A stretch of DNA of 64,000 bases from Pseudomonas yangonensis (GCF_009932725.1 NZ_BLJU01000018.1:124001-188000), one strand, 5' to 3'. Positions 31,788 through 40,247 are shown, counted from the first letter of the stretch. Numbers and translations are program-made. Notes: a model not told the origin generated them from the letters alone.

Positions 31788-32909
31788 TCATTCGGCGTGA
31801 GCCTGGGTTAGCGTCACCTGCGGCGTACGCCGCCAGAGGTTGACCAACTGCACCACCGCCAGAATCGCCAGCACCAGCATGCTCGCCAGCACCGGCAGCA
31901 TGGCCAGCACCACGGGGTATCCGACCACCGTACTGACGTTGCCCCAGCCGAACTGCACCTGATTCCAGGCGCCCCAGGCCGAGAGCAGGCTGGCGCCGGC
32001 AACCAGCACCCAACTCAGCGAATCCACCAGACGTTGTGCCAGCAGCGGGAAGCGATCGCGAATCATGCGGAAGGTCATCAGCTCGCCGCGGCGCATGCCG
32101 GAGGCCACGCCGACGAACACCAGCCAGACGAAGGCCAGCCGGGATAGCTCCTCGGCGCCCGGCCAGCCAGTGCCAAATACGTAACGCAGCACCACGTTGG
32201 CGAACACGGCCACCACCATGAACGCCATCAGAACCGCCATCAGGCCGTCTGTCAGGCGATCGAACAGCCGCGCGATGCGCCCCTCGTAGATTGGCTCGGC
32301 ACCCAGCCGGGCCGCTTGGTTAGCGCTATCAATTTCGCTATCGAGAACATCCTGAGCTTCGCTGGAAACCGCCTCCGTGGCATCGCGGCGCACCCAGGCC
32401 TGGATTTCGGCCACCACAGCTTGCCGTGGCTGCTGCGCGTTCACGACGCGTACATGCGGCTCACCCGCCGGGCTTTCGAGAGTGGCGAACTGGCTATCGA
32501 CCAGGGAGATCGGCATGAAATGTCCGGGCCGGGCACCGACACGCTGCACCGCAGTGGCGTGGTCGATATTCAGGTGAACGAACTGCAGGCCGGGAATCGC
32601 CTGGCGCAGGCGTTCACGGTAGGCACGCTTGAGCGCCGAACAGGCCAGCACGAAGCACTCGCCGGCGGCCTGCGCTGCCAGCATCTGCTCGCACAACGCA
32701 TCGAGCCAGTGGCGACGATCCTCGTCGCTCAGCGGGATACCCGCACGCATGCGCTCGACGTTTTCGGCAGGATGGAAATGATCGGCTTCGATATGGCGCC
32801 AGCCCAGGGCAGCAGCAACCGCCTGGCTGATCTCGCTCTTGCCGGAACCACTGACCCCCATGACCACGAGCGTGGTACGGGCAGGCAATGCGGAAGGCTG
32901 CTGTTGCAT
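31788..32909 (-). CDS. Gluconokinase fused to TRAP small permease (GntK-DctQ)
   Basis: The 373-residue protein starts at MQQQPSALPARTTL behind GGAG. Residues about 11-175 are a complete thermoresistant-type gluconokinase: Walker A GVSGSGKS (18-25), EADHFHPAENVERMRAGIPL, RRHWLD, CSALKRAYRERLR, FMPISLVDSQFATLE. After a polar linker (about 176-212) residues 213-362 form a DctQ subunit with four TM helices, including NVVLRYVFGTGWPGAEELSRLAFVW. The frame is unbroken and both domains keep their key motifs. DctQ has its N-terminus in the cytoplasm, so the kinase would sit at the exit of the transporter. It probably phosphorylates gluconate as it enters. It is the first gene of the module, divergent from pqqU. 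Confidence 0.92.
   Translation of the reverse strand: MQQQPSALPARTTLVVMGVSGSGKSEISQAVAAALGWRHIEADHFHPAENVERMRAGIPLSDEDRRHWLDALCEQMLAAQAAGECFVLACSALKRAYRERLRQAIPGLQFVHLNIDHATAVQRVGARPGHFMPISLVDSQFATLESPAGEPHVRVVNAQQPRQAVVAEIQAWVRRDATEAVSSEAQDVLDSEIDSANQAARLGAEPIYEGRIARLFDRLTDGLMAVLMAFMVVAVFANVVLRYVFGTGWPGAEELSRLAFVWLVFVGVASGMRRGELMTFRMIRDRFPLLAQRLVDSLSWVLVAGASLLSAWGAWNQVQFGWGNVSTVVGYPVVLAMLPVLASMLVLAILAVVQLVNLWRRTPQVTLTQAHAE
32319..32330. promoter_or_regulatory. GntR operator-like 12-mer inside the kinase-DctQ linker
   Basis: GTTAGCGCTATC (core palindrome TAGCGCTA at 32321-32328) encodes D-S-A-N at residues 194-197 of the linker between the two domains. The identical 12-mer lies in the divergent promoter region at 32960-32971. 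It may be an internal operator or a relic of a former intergenic region. Confidence 0.45.
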
Positions 32910-32959
32910 GGGAACTCCAGGGCGCCATCGAGGTGGGCCGCTCATTGTTTGAGGCGGAT

Positions 32960-32971
32960 GTTAGCGCTATC
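32960..32971. promoter_or_regulatory. Candidate GntR operator between gntK-dctQ and pqqU
   Basis: GTTAGCGCTATC carries the palindrome TAGCGCTA, the core I recall for the P. aeruginosa GntR site. It lies 51 bases upstream of the kinase-DctQ start and 132 bases upstream of pqqU, within the 194-base divergent gap. Confidence 0.6.
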
Positions 32972-33103
32972 CAAAACGTTCGACAAGCCTACCCCGGCAA
33001 CATTTGGTAGAGCATTTCTCCTGATGATCAGCACCCGGTACTGGTCCCAATGCGCGTGACACGGTCAAGATCGCGTTCCTGCCACGAGGGAGACATTTCG
33101 CTT

Positions 33104-35188
33104 ATGCACCGGCTGAGACACTGCGTCTGGCTGCCCACGCTGTTCCTGCCACTGGCCGCACAGGCCGAGAACGCCACGTACCAGGCCGAGCCGCTGGTGG
33201 TTACCGGCAGCCGCTACCAAGCCAGTGGCTGGCGACTGCCCTTCTCGGTCAACCGCGTCGACGCCGAGCAGGCCAGGCTGGGCAAGCCGGGCGTCAACCT
33301 GTCCGAAGCGCTCGGCAGCGTGCCGGGCCTGGTGGTGCAGAACCGGCAGAATTATGCGCAGGACCTGCAGATTTCCTCACGCGGCTTCGGTGCCCGCTCG
33401 GCCTTCGGCATCCGGGGCATCAAGCTGCTGGCCGATGGTGTGCCGCTGTCCAATCCCGATGGTCAGGGCCAGGCGGCGACCTTTGACCTCGACACCCTGG
33501 AGCGCATCGAAGTCCTGCGCGGCCCCTTCGCCAGCGTCTACGGCAGCAACTCCGGCGGGGTGATCCAGCTGTTCTCGCGCGACGGTCAGGGTGCGCCCAA
33601 GGTTTCCGTCGACACCTCCCAGGCCGCCTACGGCAGCAGCCGTACCCGCGTCGCAGCCGAGGGCGGCAACGACAAGGCGAGCTTCATCGTCAACCGCTCG
33701 CACTTCGAGACCGACGGCTACCGCGACCACAGCGGCGCCATTCTCGACAAGACCTTCGCCAAACTGACCCTGTACCCGGACGATGTCAGCAAGCTCAGCC
33801 TGAGCTTTAGCGAACTGGATCAGAACGACACCCAGGACCCGCAGGGCCTGACCTGGCAGCAGGTGCAGAACGACCGCCGCGCGGCAGCGCCCAGTGCGCT
33901 GCAGTTCGACACGCGCAAGACCGTCGATCATCGCCAGTTCGCGCTCAACTACGAACGCAGCTTCACCGCCGGGACCTGGCAGAGCACGGTCTACAGCGGC
34001 ACAAGACGGGTGATTCAGTTCCAGTCGATTCCGGTCGCCGTACAAGCGCCAGCATCTCAATCCGGCGGCGTGATCGACTTCGAGCGCCGCTTCCACGGCA
34101 TCGGCAACCGCTGGATTCAGTCGTTCGACCTCGGCAGCAGCCTGCTGACCGTCACCACCGGCCTGGACCACGACCATTCGCGTGACGACCGCCAGGGCTA
34201 TGAGAACTTCGCCGGGGACACCCTCGGTGTCAAAGGCAATCTGCGCCGTGACGAGCGCAACGAGGTCACCAGCCTGTCGCCTTATGTACAGGCAGCCTGG
34301 CAGCTGGGCGAGCTGGAGCTGCAGGCCGGGCTGCGCCATAGCGAGGTAGCGTTCGAAGTGGATGACCGCTTCCTGAGCAACGGCGACGACAGTGGCTCGG
34401 TGACCTACCGCGAGCTGACGCCGACTCTGGGTGCCAGCTATGCCCTGTTGCCCGACCTGAACGTCTACGCCAGCTGGGGCAAGGGCCTGGAGACACCGAC
34501 GCTCAACGAGCTGTCCTATTCAGGGCCTGACAACAGCTTCGGCTTCGACCTGAAACCTGCCACCAGCGAGCAGATCGAAGTGGGTCTCAAGGCGCGCCTG
34601 GCCGATGCGACCAGTCTGCAACTGGCTCTATTCCAGATCGATACCGACGACGAGCTGGTGGTCGAATCGGCCAGTGGCGGTCGTTCACGTTTCCAGAACG
34701 CTGCGCAAACCCGCCGCCGCGGCGTCGAGCTGGCCCTGGAAAGCCAGCTGAGCGATACCCTGCGCAGCAGCCTCGCCTATACCCGGATCGATGCCACCTA
34801 CAGCAAGGACTTCACCAGCAATGGCCGGCTGATCGATTCGGGCAATCGTCTGCCGGGCATTCCGGCGCGCACCTTGTATGGCGAACTGGCCTGGCAGCCG
34901 CTGGACGGGTTCAGCACTGCAATCGAAGGCCTGTATCGCAGCAAGCTGTATGTCGAGGACAGCAACACCGCCAAGGCGGCCCCCAGCTATGCCCTGTTCA
35001 ACTGGCAGGCACGCTTCGAGCAGAAAGTCGGTGCAATGACCTTCAACCAGGTACTGCGGATCGACAACCTGCTGGACCGTGAATATGTCGGCTCGGTGAT
35101 CGTCGGCGATGGCAACGGCCGCTATTACGAACCCGGCCCTGAACGCGCCTGGTACGTCGGCGCGGGCGTGCAGTATCAGTTCGATTGA
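33104..35188 (+). CDS. pqqU: TonB-dependent receptor, PqqU/YncD type (PQQ uptake)
   Basis: The 694-residue precursor starts at MHRLRHCVWLP with a signal peptide ending near AQA. A plug domain follows (PLVVTGSRY, then NLSEALGSVPGLVVQNRQNY, SRGFGARSAFGIRGIKLLAD, VLRGPFASVYGSNSGGVIQL) and a 22-strand barrel ending DREYVGSVIVGDGNGRYYEP ... YQFD. The similarity to E. coli YncD (PqqU) is collinear throughout, including the plug and the last strands. YncD takes up the redox cofactor pyrroloquinoline quinone. It is divergent from the gluconate TRAP module. PQQ-dependent glucose dehydrogenase makes gluconate, so the pairing is functionally sensible. Confidence 0.85.
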   Translation: MHRLRHCVWLPTLFLPLAAQAENATYQAEPLVVTGSRYQASGWRLPFSVNRVDAEQARLGKPGVNLSEALGSVPGLVVQNRQNYAQDLQISSRGFGARSAFGIRGIKLLADGVPLSNPDGQGQAATFDLDTLERIEVLRGPFASVYGSNSGGVIQLFSRDGQGAPKVSVDTSQAAYGSSRTRVAAEGGNDKASFIVNRSHFETDGYRDHSGAILDKTFAKLTLYPDDVSKLSLSFSELDQNDTQDPQGLTWQQVQNDRRAAAPSALQFDTRKTVDHRQFALNYERSFTAGTWQSTVYSGTRRVIQFQSIPVAVQAPASQSGGVIDFERRFHGIGNRWIQSFDLGSSLLTVTTGLDHDHSRDDRQGYENFAGDTLGVKGNLRRDERNEVTSLSPYVQAAWQLGELELQAGLRHSEVAFEVDDRFLSNGDDSGSVTYRELTPTLGASYALLPDLNVYASWGKGLETPTLNELSYSGPDNSFGFDLKPATSEQIEVGLKARLADATSLQLALFQIDTDDELVVESASGGRSRFQNAAQTRRRGVELALESQLSDTLRSSLAYTRIDATYSKDFTSNGRLIDSGNRLPGIPARTLYGELAWQPLDGFSTAIEGLYRSKLYVEDSNTAKAAPSYALFNWQARFEQKVGAMTFNQVLRIDNLLDREYVGSVIVGDGNGRYYEPGPERAWYVGAGVQYQFD

Positions 35189-35205
35189 GGCAGCGCCAGC
35201 CAAGC

Positions 35206-35266
35206 TGTAGGAGCGAATTTATTCGCGATGCGGGCAGCGCTGATCGCGGATAAATCCGCTCCTACA
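35206..35266. repeat. REP-type palindrome, GTAGGAGCG family
   Basis: Imperfect arms (left begins TGTAGGAGCGAATTTATTCG, right ends ATCCGCTCCTACA) lie between the convergent ends of pqqU and the acyl-CoA dehydrogenase gene. Confidence 0.85.
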
Positions 35267-35318
35267 AGAATGCCCCCTGAAGGAACGGTCTCAACCGCGA
35301 TACCTTCTACAACCACCA

Positions 35319-36446
35319 TCACAGGCTCCGCGCGATCACCATCCGTTGCACATCACTGGTGCCTTCGTAGATCTGGCATACGCGCACGTCGCGGTAGATG
35401 CGCTCGACCGGAAAGTCCTTGAGATAGCCGTAGCCACCCAGTGTCTGGATCGCCGCCGAGCACACCCGCTCGGCCATCTCCGAGGCGAACAGCTTGGCCA
35501 TCGAAGCCTCGGTCAGGCACGGCTGGCCTGCCGCACGCAGGCTGGCGGCGTGGTGCACCATCTGCCGCGCCACGGCGATCTGCGTGGCCATGTCGGCGAG
35601 GCGAAACGCCACCGCCTGGTGCTCGATGATCGGTTTGCCGAAGGTCACCCGCTCGTGGGCGTAATCACGCGCCGCCTCGAACGCGGCGCGCGCCATGCCT
35701 ACGGATTGCGCGGCGATACCGATGCGCCCGCCTTCGAGGTTGGCCAGGGCGATGCGATAGCCCTCGCCCTCCTCGCCCAGGCGTAGGTTGGCCGGGACGC
35801 GCAGCGCATCGAGCTGAATCTGGCAGGTATCGGAGGCATGCTGGCCGAGCTTGTCCTCCACCCGCACCACCGAGAAACCGGGCGTATCGGTGGGCACGAT
35901 AAAGGCGCTGATGCCCTTCTTGCCTGCCTGCGGGTCTGTGACGGCAAAGACGATGACCATGCCGGCGTGGCTGCCAGAGGTGATGAACTGCTTTGCGCCA
36001 TCGAGCACGTAGTGATCGCCGTCACGCCGCGCGCGGGTGCGCAGGTCGCTGGCGTCGGAGCCGGCCTGCGGCTCGGTCAGGGCGAAGGCACCAAGCATCT
36101 CGCCACTGGCCAATGGGCGGAGAAAGCGCTGTTTCTGCTCTTCGCTACCGTATTTCAGAATCGGCATGCAGCCCACCGAGTTATGCACGCTCATGATGGT
36201 GGAACAGGCGCCATCGCCGGCAGCGATCTCCTCCAGAGCCATGGCGTAAGCCAGATGACCGGTATCGGCGCCACCCCACGCCTCGGGCACCAGCATGCCC
36301 ATAAAGCCCAGCTGGCCCATCTCGGCGATGGCCTCGGCGGGGAAACGATGCTCACGATCCCAGTCGGAGGCAAAGGGTTTCAACCGCTCCTGAGCGAATT
36401 GGCGGGCCATGTCGCGGATAAGGATTTCTTCTTCAGTGGGCAGCAT
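35319..36446 (-). CDS. Acyl-CoA dehydrogenase, probably short/branched-chain (2-methylbutyryl-CoA)
   Basis: The 375-residue flavoprotein starts at MLPTEEEILIRDMAR behind GGAG. ACAD features are AFALTEPQAGSDASDLRT (FAD and substrate contact), QFITSGSHA, RVTFGKPIIEHQAVAFRLAD, and QTLGGYGYLKDFPVERIYRD; the catalytic Glu is in CQIYEGTSDVQRM near the C-terminus, as in short/medium-chain members and unlike LiuA. Together with the HSD17B10-like dehydrogenase and the thiolase on the same strand it fits the isoleucine route (2-methylbutyryl-CoA to tiglyl-CoA). Straight-chain short acyl-CoA is the alternative. No enoyl-CoA hydratase lies in this arm; LiuC-type or other hydratases would have to serve. 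Confidence 0.85.
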   Translation of the reverse strand: MLPTEEEILIRDMARQFAQERLKPFASDWDREHRFPAEAIAEMGQLGFMGMLVPEAWGGADTGHLAYAMALEEIAAGDGACSTIMSVHNSVGCMPILKYGSEEQKQRFLRPLASGEMLGAFALTEPQAGSDASDLRTRARRDGDHYVLDGAKQFITSGSHAGMVIVFAVTDPQAGKKGISAFIVPTDTPGFSVVRVEDKLGQHASDTCQIQLDALRVPANLRLGEEGEGYRIALANLEGGRIGIAAQSVGMARAAFEAARDYAHERVTFGKPIIEHQAVAFRLADMATQIAVARQMVHHAASLRAAGQPCLTEASMAKLFASEMAERVCSAAIQTLGGYGYLKDFPVERIYRDVRVCQIYEGTSDVQRMVIARSL

Positions 36447-36473
36447 GGCTGGCTCCGGTAAACGGGTTAATCT

Positions 36474-36524
36474 CTGTGGGAGGCGCTTCAGCGGCGACAG
36501 TCGCGGCTGAAGCCCCTCCCACAG
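36474..36524. repeat. REP-like palindrome (CTGTGGGAGG type)
   Basis: Arms CTGTGGGAGGCGCTTCAGC and GCTGAAGCCCCTCCCACAG (one mismatch region) lie in the 95-base gap between the thiolase and acyl-CoA dehydrogenase genes. Confidence 0.8.
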
Positions 36525-36541
36525 GTCAGGTGCGTAGATAG

Positions 36542-37732
36542 TCAGTACAACTCGATGGCCACGGCAGTAGCTTCGCCGCCGCCGATGCACACGGAGGCCA
36601 CACCACGCTTGAGCCCGCGCTGTTGCAACGCCGCCAGCAGGGTCACCAGAATGCGCGCACCGGACGCGCCGATGGGATGCCCCAGGGCGCAGGCGCCACC
36701 GTGCACGTTGAGCCTGTCGTGAGCGATGCCCAGTTCGCGCATGGCCACCATCGGCACCACGGCGAACGCCTCGTTGATCTCGAACAGATCGACCGTTTCC
36801 AAGGCCCACTCGGCGCGCGCCAGCAAACGCTGTATCGCTGCCACCGGCGCGGTGGTGAACAGGTTCGGCGCCTGCGCGTGGCCGGCATGACCGACGATGC
36901 GCGCCAGCGGTTTCAGACCGCGCTCCTGTGCCTCGGACAAACGCATCAGCAATAGCGCGGCAGCGCCATCGGAAATGGAACTGGCATTGGCCGCCGTCAC
37001 CGTGCCACCCTCGCGAAACGCTGGTTTCAGGCCGGGAATCTTGTCCGGACGGGCCTTGGGCGGCTGCTCGTCGGTATCCACCAGGCGCCGCTCACGCCCC
37101 TGTGGCGCTTCCACGGCGACGATCTCGCTGGCGAAACTGCCTTGCTCGATCGCCTGTTGGGCGCGGCGCAGCGACTCCAGTGCGTAGGCATCCTGCTCTT
37201 CTCGGCTGAAGCGATACTGCTGCGCGCAGTCCTCGGCGAAAGTGCCCATCAGCCGGCCACGCTCGTAGGCGTCCTCCAGGCCGTCGAGGAACATATGGTC
37301 GAGCACCTGACCATGGCCCATGCGATAGCCGCCGCGCGCACGTGCCAACAGGTACGGCGCGTTGGACATGCTCTCCATGCCGCCGGCCACCAGCACATCG
37401 GCGCTACCGGCGAGCAACTGGTCATGGCCGAGCATCAGCGCCTGCATGCCCGAGCCGCACATCTTGTTCAGCGTGGTGCACTGCGCTGCCTGGCTAAGGC
37501 CCGCGCCCAGCGCAGCCTGACGCGCCGGGGCCTGCCCCTGGCCAGCCTGCAGCACGCAGCCCATCAGCACTGTATCCACCGCCTCGGCGGCGAGGCCGGC
37601 ACGCTCCAGGCTCGCGCGAATGGCCGCAGCGCCCAGTTCTGCAGCGGTAAGGCCGGCGAGATCACCGAGAAAGCCGCCCATGGGCGTGCGCACTGCGCTG
37701 ACGATGACGACGGGGTCGAATTGGTGATTCAT
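36542..37732 (-). CDS. Acetyl-CoA C-acyltransferase (thiolase, AtoB type)
   Basis: The 396-residue thiolase has the acyl-enzyme cysteine in TTLNKMCGSGMQAL (about residue 92), the His in VHGGACALGHPIGASGARIL, and the second cysteine in VASVCIGGGEATAVAIELY. Length and motifs fit biosynthetic/degradative acetoacetyl-CoA thiolases. In this setting it can split 2-methylacetoacetyl-CoA (isoleucine) and acetoacetyl-CoA from the leucine arm after AacS. It lies between the SDR and the acyl-CoA dehydrogenase on the minus strand, with palindromic repeats on both sides, and should be in the LiuR-controlled transcript starting at 38579. Confidence 0.92.
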   Translation of the reverse strand: MNHQFDPVVIVSAVRTPMGGFLGDLAGLTAAELGAAAIRASLERAGLAAEAVDTVLMGCVLQAGQGQAPARQAALGAGLSQAAQCTTLNKMCGSGMQALMLGHDQLLAGSADVLVAGGMESMSNAPYLLARARGGYRMGHGQVLDHMFLDGLEDAYERGRLMGTFAEDCAQQYRFSREEQDAYALESLRRAQQAIEQGSFASEIVAVEAPQGRERRLVDTDEQPPKARPDKIPGLKPAFREGGTVTAANASSISDGAAALLLMRLSEAQERGLKPLARIVGHAGHAQAPNLFTTAPVAAIQRLLARAEWALETVDLFEINEAFAVVPMVAMRELGIAHDRLNVHGGACALGHPIGASGARILVTLLAALQQRGLKRGVASVCIGGGEATAVAIELY

Positions 37733-37749
37733 GTTTCACCTTCAATTTC

Positions 37750-37804
37750 GTAGCCCGGATGCAATCCGGGAAATATGTGGGGCCCCGGATTACATCCGGG
37801 CTAC
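37750..37804. repeat. REP-type palindrome, GTAGCCCGGATG family
   Basis: Arms GTAGCCCGGATGCAATCCGGG and its near complement CCCGGAT-TACATCCGGGCTAC fill the 79-base gap between the SDR and thiolase genes. Confidence 0.85.
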
Positions 37805-37811
37805 CTATCCG

Positions 37812-38579
37812 TTACTTCGCAGCCATACGCAGCGCGCCATCGAGGCGAATCACCTCGCCATTGAGCATCGGGTTCTCGACGATATGTCGCACCAAGGCAG
37901 CGTACTCGTCGGGTCGCCCCAGGCGCGGCGGAAACGGCACATTGGCCGCCAGCGAGTCGCGTACCTCCTGCGGCATGCCGGCCATCATCGGCGTCTCGAA
38001 CACGCCAGGCGCGACGCACATCACGCGGATACCCGAGCGCGCCAGATCGCGCGCCGCCGGCAATGTCAGCGCTGCAACCCCGCCCTTGGAGGCGGCATAG
38101 GCCACCTGCCCCATCTGCCCGTCGAACGCAGCCACCGAGGCGGTGTTGATGATGACTCCACGTTCACCTTCGGCATTCGGTGTGTTCCTCGCCATGGCCT
38201 CGGCGGCCAGGCGCAGCAGGTTGAAGCTGCCGATCAGGTTGATCTCGACGGTGCGGCGAAAGCTGTCCAAACCATGGGCGCCGTTGCGCCCCAGCACCTT
38301 CTCGGCCGGAGCGATACCGGCGCAGTTGACCAAGCCATGCAACGCGCCGAAGGCATCCAGCGCCTGCACCACGGCTGCTTTGCCATCCTCTTCGCGAGTG
38401 ATATCGGCGCGCACGAAACGCGCGGCATCGCCCAGTTCGGCAATGGCCTGCTGACCGGCCTGCTCGTTGATATCCAGCAGCACAACCTTGCCGCCTTGTC
38501 CGACCAGTTCACGGGCCGTGGCCAACCCCAGGCCCGAGGCGCCACCGCTGATCAGGAATACGGATTCGTCGATACGCAT
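37812..38579 (-). CDS. 3-hydroxyacyl-CoA dehydrogenase, HSD17B10-like SDR
   Basis: The 255-residue NAD-dependent short-chain dehydrogenase starts at the ATG of MRIDESVFLISGG, 6 bases after AGAGG (a TTG two codons earlier is less likely). It shows the cofactor loop GGASGLG, NCAG, active-site Ser in INTASVAAF, and YAASKGG with catalytic Tyr and Lys. The segment GERGVIINTASVAAFDGQ and the tail VENPMLNGEVIRLDGALRM closely follow human HSD17B10, which oxidises 2-methyl-3-hydroxybutyryl-CoA in isoleucine breakdown. That reaction is the likely role here. It is the first gene of the minus-strand arm, divergent from liuR across a perfect operator. Confidence 0.88.
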   Translation of the reverse strand: MRIDESVFLISGGASGLGLATARELVGQGGKVVLLDINEQAGQQAIAELGDAARFVRADITREEDGKAAVVQALDAFGALHGLVNCAGIAPAEKVLGRNGAHGLDSFRRTVEINLIGSFNLLRLAAEAMARNTPNAEGERGVIINTASVAAFDGQMGQVAYAASKGGVAALTLPAARDLARSGIRVMCVAPGVFETPMMAGMPQEVRDSLAANVPFPPRLGRPDEYAALVRHIVENPMLNGEVIRLDGALRMAAK

Positions 38580-38610
38580 GCTCAACCTCTGTGATTGTTG
38601 TGCGGTGAGA

Positions 38611-38648
38611 TTGACAGCCAGATTTGCACATGTTTACGTTAACGTAAA
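38611..38648. promoter_or_regulatory. liu divergent promoter with LiuR operator
   Basis: A consensus -35 box TTGACA (38611-38616) is followed by the perfect 16-bp palindrome TTTACGTTAACGTAAA at 38633-38648, which matches the known LiuR (MerR-family) motif and overlaps where the liuR -10 should be. It lies 19 bases upstream of the liuR ATG and 53 bases from the divergent SDR start, so one site can control both arms. Confidence 0.85.
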
Positions 38649-38667
38649 GGTAAACGAGCGATCACTC

Positions 38668-39048
38668 ATGGCAACCACCTACTCCATCTCCGACCTGGCC
38701 CGCGAACTGGACGTGACCCCACGCGCCATCCGCTTCTACGAGGAACAGGGCATGCTCGCCCCCGAACGCCGTGGCCAGGAGCGCATCTATCAGCCCAAGG
38801 ATCTGGTGACCCTGAAGCTCATTCTGCGCGGCAAGCGCATCGGCTTCTCCCTGGCCGAATGCAAGGAGCTGATCGACCTCTACGACCCCAGCAGCGGCAA
38901 TCACAAGCAGCTCAATACCTTCCTCGCCAAGATCGCCGAACGCCGCCAGCAGCTTGAACAACAGCTGCTGGATATCCAGCAGATGCAGCTGGAACTGGAT
39001 ACCGCCGAGGAACGCTGCCTGGCCGCCCTGGCTGAAACGACCACCTAA
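38668..39048 (+). CDS. liuR: MerR-family regulator LiuR
   Basis: The 126-residue regulator begins MATTYSISDLARELDVTPRA, the MerR winged helix, continuing IRFYEEQGMLAPERRGQERI, and then has a long dimerisation helix (KIAERRQQLEQQLLDIQQMQ). There is no cysteine metal site; like other LiuR proteins it probably senses a branched-chain acyl-CoA intermediate. It controls branched-chain amino-acid catabolism in many proteobacteria. It heads liuRABCDE and is divergent from the isoleucine-type arm. A frame open far upstream crosses the operator and is not coding. Confidence 0.92.
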   Translation: MATTYSISDLARELDVTPRAIRFYEEQGMLAPERRGQERIYQPKDLVTLKLILRGKRIGFSLAECKELIDLYDPSSGNHKQLNTFLAKIAERRQQLEQQLLDIQQMQLELDTAEERCLAALAETTT

Positions 39049-39083
39049 TCGCCCCCACTACAAGAACAATTGCAGGTGACCCC

Positions 39084-40247
39084 ATGAGCTATCCCACCCT
39101 CAACTTCGGCCTCGGCGAAACCCTCGACATGCTGCGCGACTCGGTGCACCAGTTCGCCCAGGCCGAGCTGGCGCCGCGCGCCGCGCAGATCGACCGCGAC
39201 AACGAATTCCCCATGGACATGTGGCGCAAGTTCGGCGACATGGGCCTGCTCGGCATGACGGTCAAGGAAGAGTACGGTGGCACCGACATGGGCTACCTGG
39301 CGCATGTGCTGGCCATGGAGGAAATCAGCCGTGCCTCGGCCTCGGTGGGCCTGTCCTACGGCGCGCATTCGAATCTGTGCGTCAACCAGATCCACAAGAA
39401 CGGCAGCGAGGCGCAGAAGCAGAAATACCTGCCCAAGCTGTGCTCCGGCGAGCACATTGGCGCCCTGGCCATGAGCGAGCCCAATGCCGGCTCCGACGTG
39501 GTGTCGATGAAGCTGCGCGCCGAGAAGCGCGGCGACCGCTACGTGCTCAACGGCAACAAGATGTGGATCACCAACGGCCCGGACGCCCACACCTACGTGA
39601 TCTACGCCAAGACCGACATCAACGCCGGCTCGCGCGGCATGACCGCCTTTATCGTCGAGCGCGACTTCAAGGGCTTCTCCCGCCACCAGAAGCTGGACAA
39701 GCTGGGTATGCGCGGCTCCAACACCTGCGAGCTGGTGTTCGAGGACTGCGAAGTACCGGAAGAGAACATCTTGGGCGTCGAGGGCGGCGGCGTGCGCGTG
39801 CTGATGAGCGGCCTGGACTACGAGCGCACCGTGCTCTCCGGCGGCCCAACCGGGATCATGAGCGCCTGCATGGACGTGGTGCTGCCCTACGTGCACGAGC
39901 GTCAGCAGTTCAAGCAGTCCATCGGCGAATTCCAGCTGGTGCAAGGCAAGCTGGCCGACATGTACGCCGGCATGAACGCCTCCAAGTCCTACCTGTACAA
40001 CGTCGCCAAGGCTTGTGATCGCGGCGAGGAATCGCGCAAGGACGCCGCGGCGGTGATCCTCTATACCGCCGAAATGGCCACCAAGATGGCCCTGGACACC
40101 ATCCAGCTGCTGGGCGGCAACGGCTACACCAACGAATACCCGGCCGGGCGCCTGCTGCGCGACGCCAAGCTCTACGAAATCGGCGCCGGCACCAGCGAGA
40201 TCCGCCGCATGCTGATCGGCCGCGAGCTGTTCAACGAAACCAAATAA
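39084..40247 (+). CDS. liuA: Isovaleryl-CoA dehydrogenase
   Basis: The 387-residue acyl-CoA dehydrogenase oxidises isovaleryl-CoA to 3-methylcrotonyl-CoA in leucine breakdown. AMSEPNAGSDVVSMKLRAEK, WITNGPDAHTYVIYAKTD and ERQQFKQSIGEFQLVQGKLAD are typical. The diagnostic residue is Glu in MSGLDYERTVLSGGPTG (about 250), the catalytic base position unique to isovaleryl-CoA dehydrogenases; the C-terminal position used by other ACADs carries Gly-Ala (IGAGTSEIRRM). It starts 35 bases after liuR with AGGTGA as ribosome site and is first of the leucine arm. Confidence 0.96.
   Translation: MSYPTLNFGLGETLDMLRDSVHQFAQAELAPRAAQIDRDNEFPMDMWRKFGDMGLLGMTVKEEYGGTDMGYLAHVLAMEEISRASASVGLSYGAHSNLCVNQIHKNGSEAQKQKYLPKLCSGEHIGALAMSEPNAGSDVVSMKLRAEKRGDRYVLNGNKMWITNGPDAHTYVIYAKTDINAGSRGMTAFIVERDFKGFSRHQKLDKLGMRGSNTCELVFEDCEVPEENILGVEGGGVRVLMSGLDYERTVLSGGPTGIMSACMDVVLPYVHERQQFKQSIGEFQLVQGKLADMYAGMNASKSYLYNVAKACDRGEESRKDAAAVILYTAEMATKMALDTIQLLGGNGYTNEYPAGRLLRDAKLYEIGAGTSEIRRMLIGRELFNETK

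Noticed and set aside
36447..36809. 121-codon N-terminal extension of the acyl-CoA dehydrogenase frame
   Set aside because: It overlaps the thiolase gene and a REP palindrome and is not protein-like; GGAG before the ATG at 36446 marks the real start.
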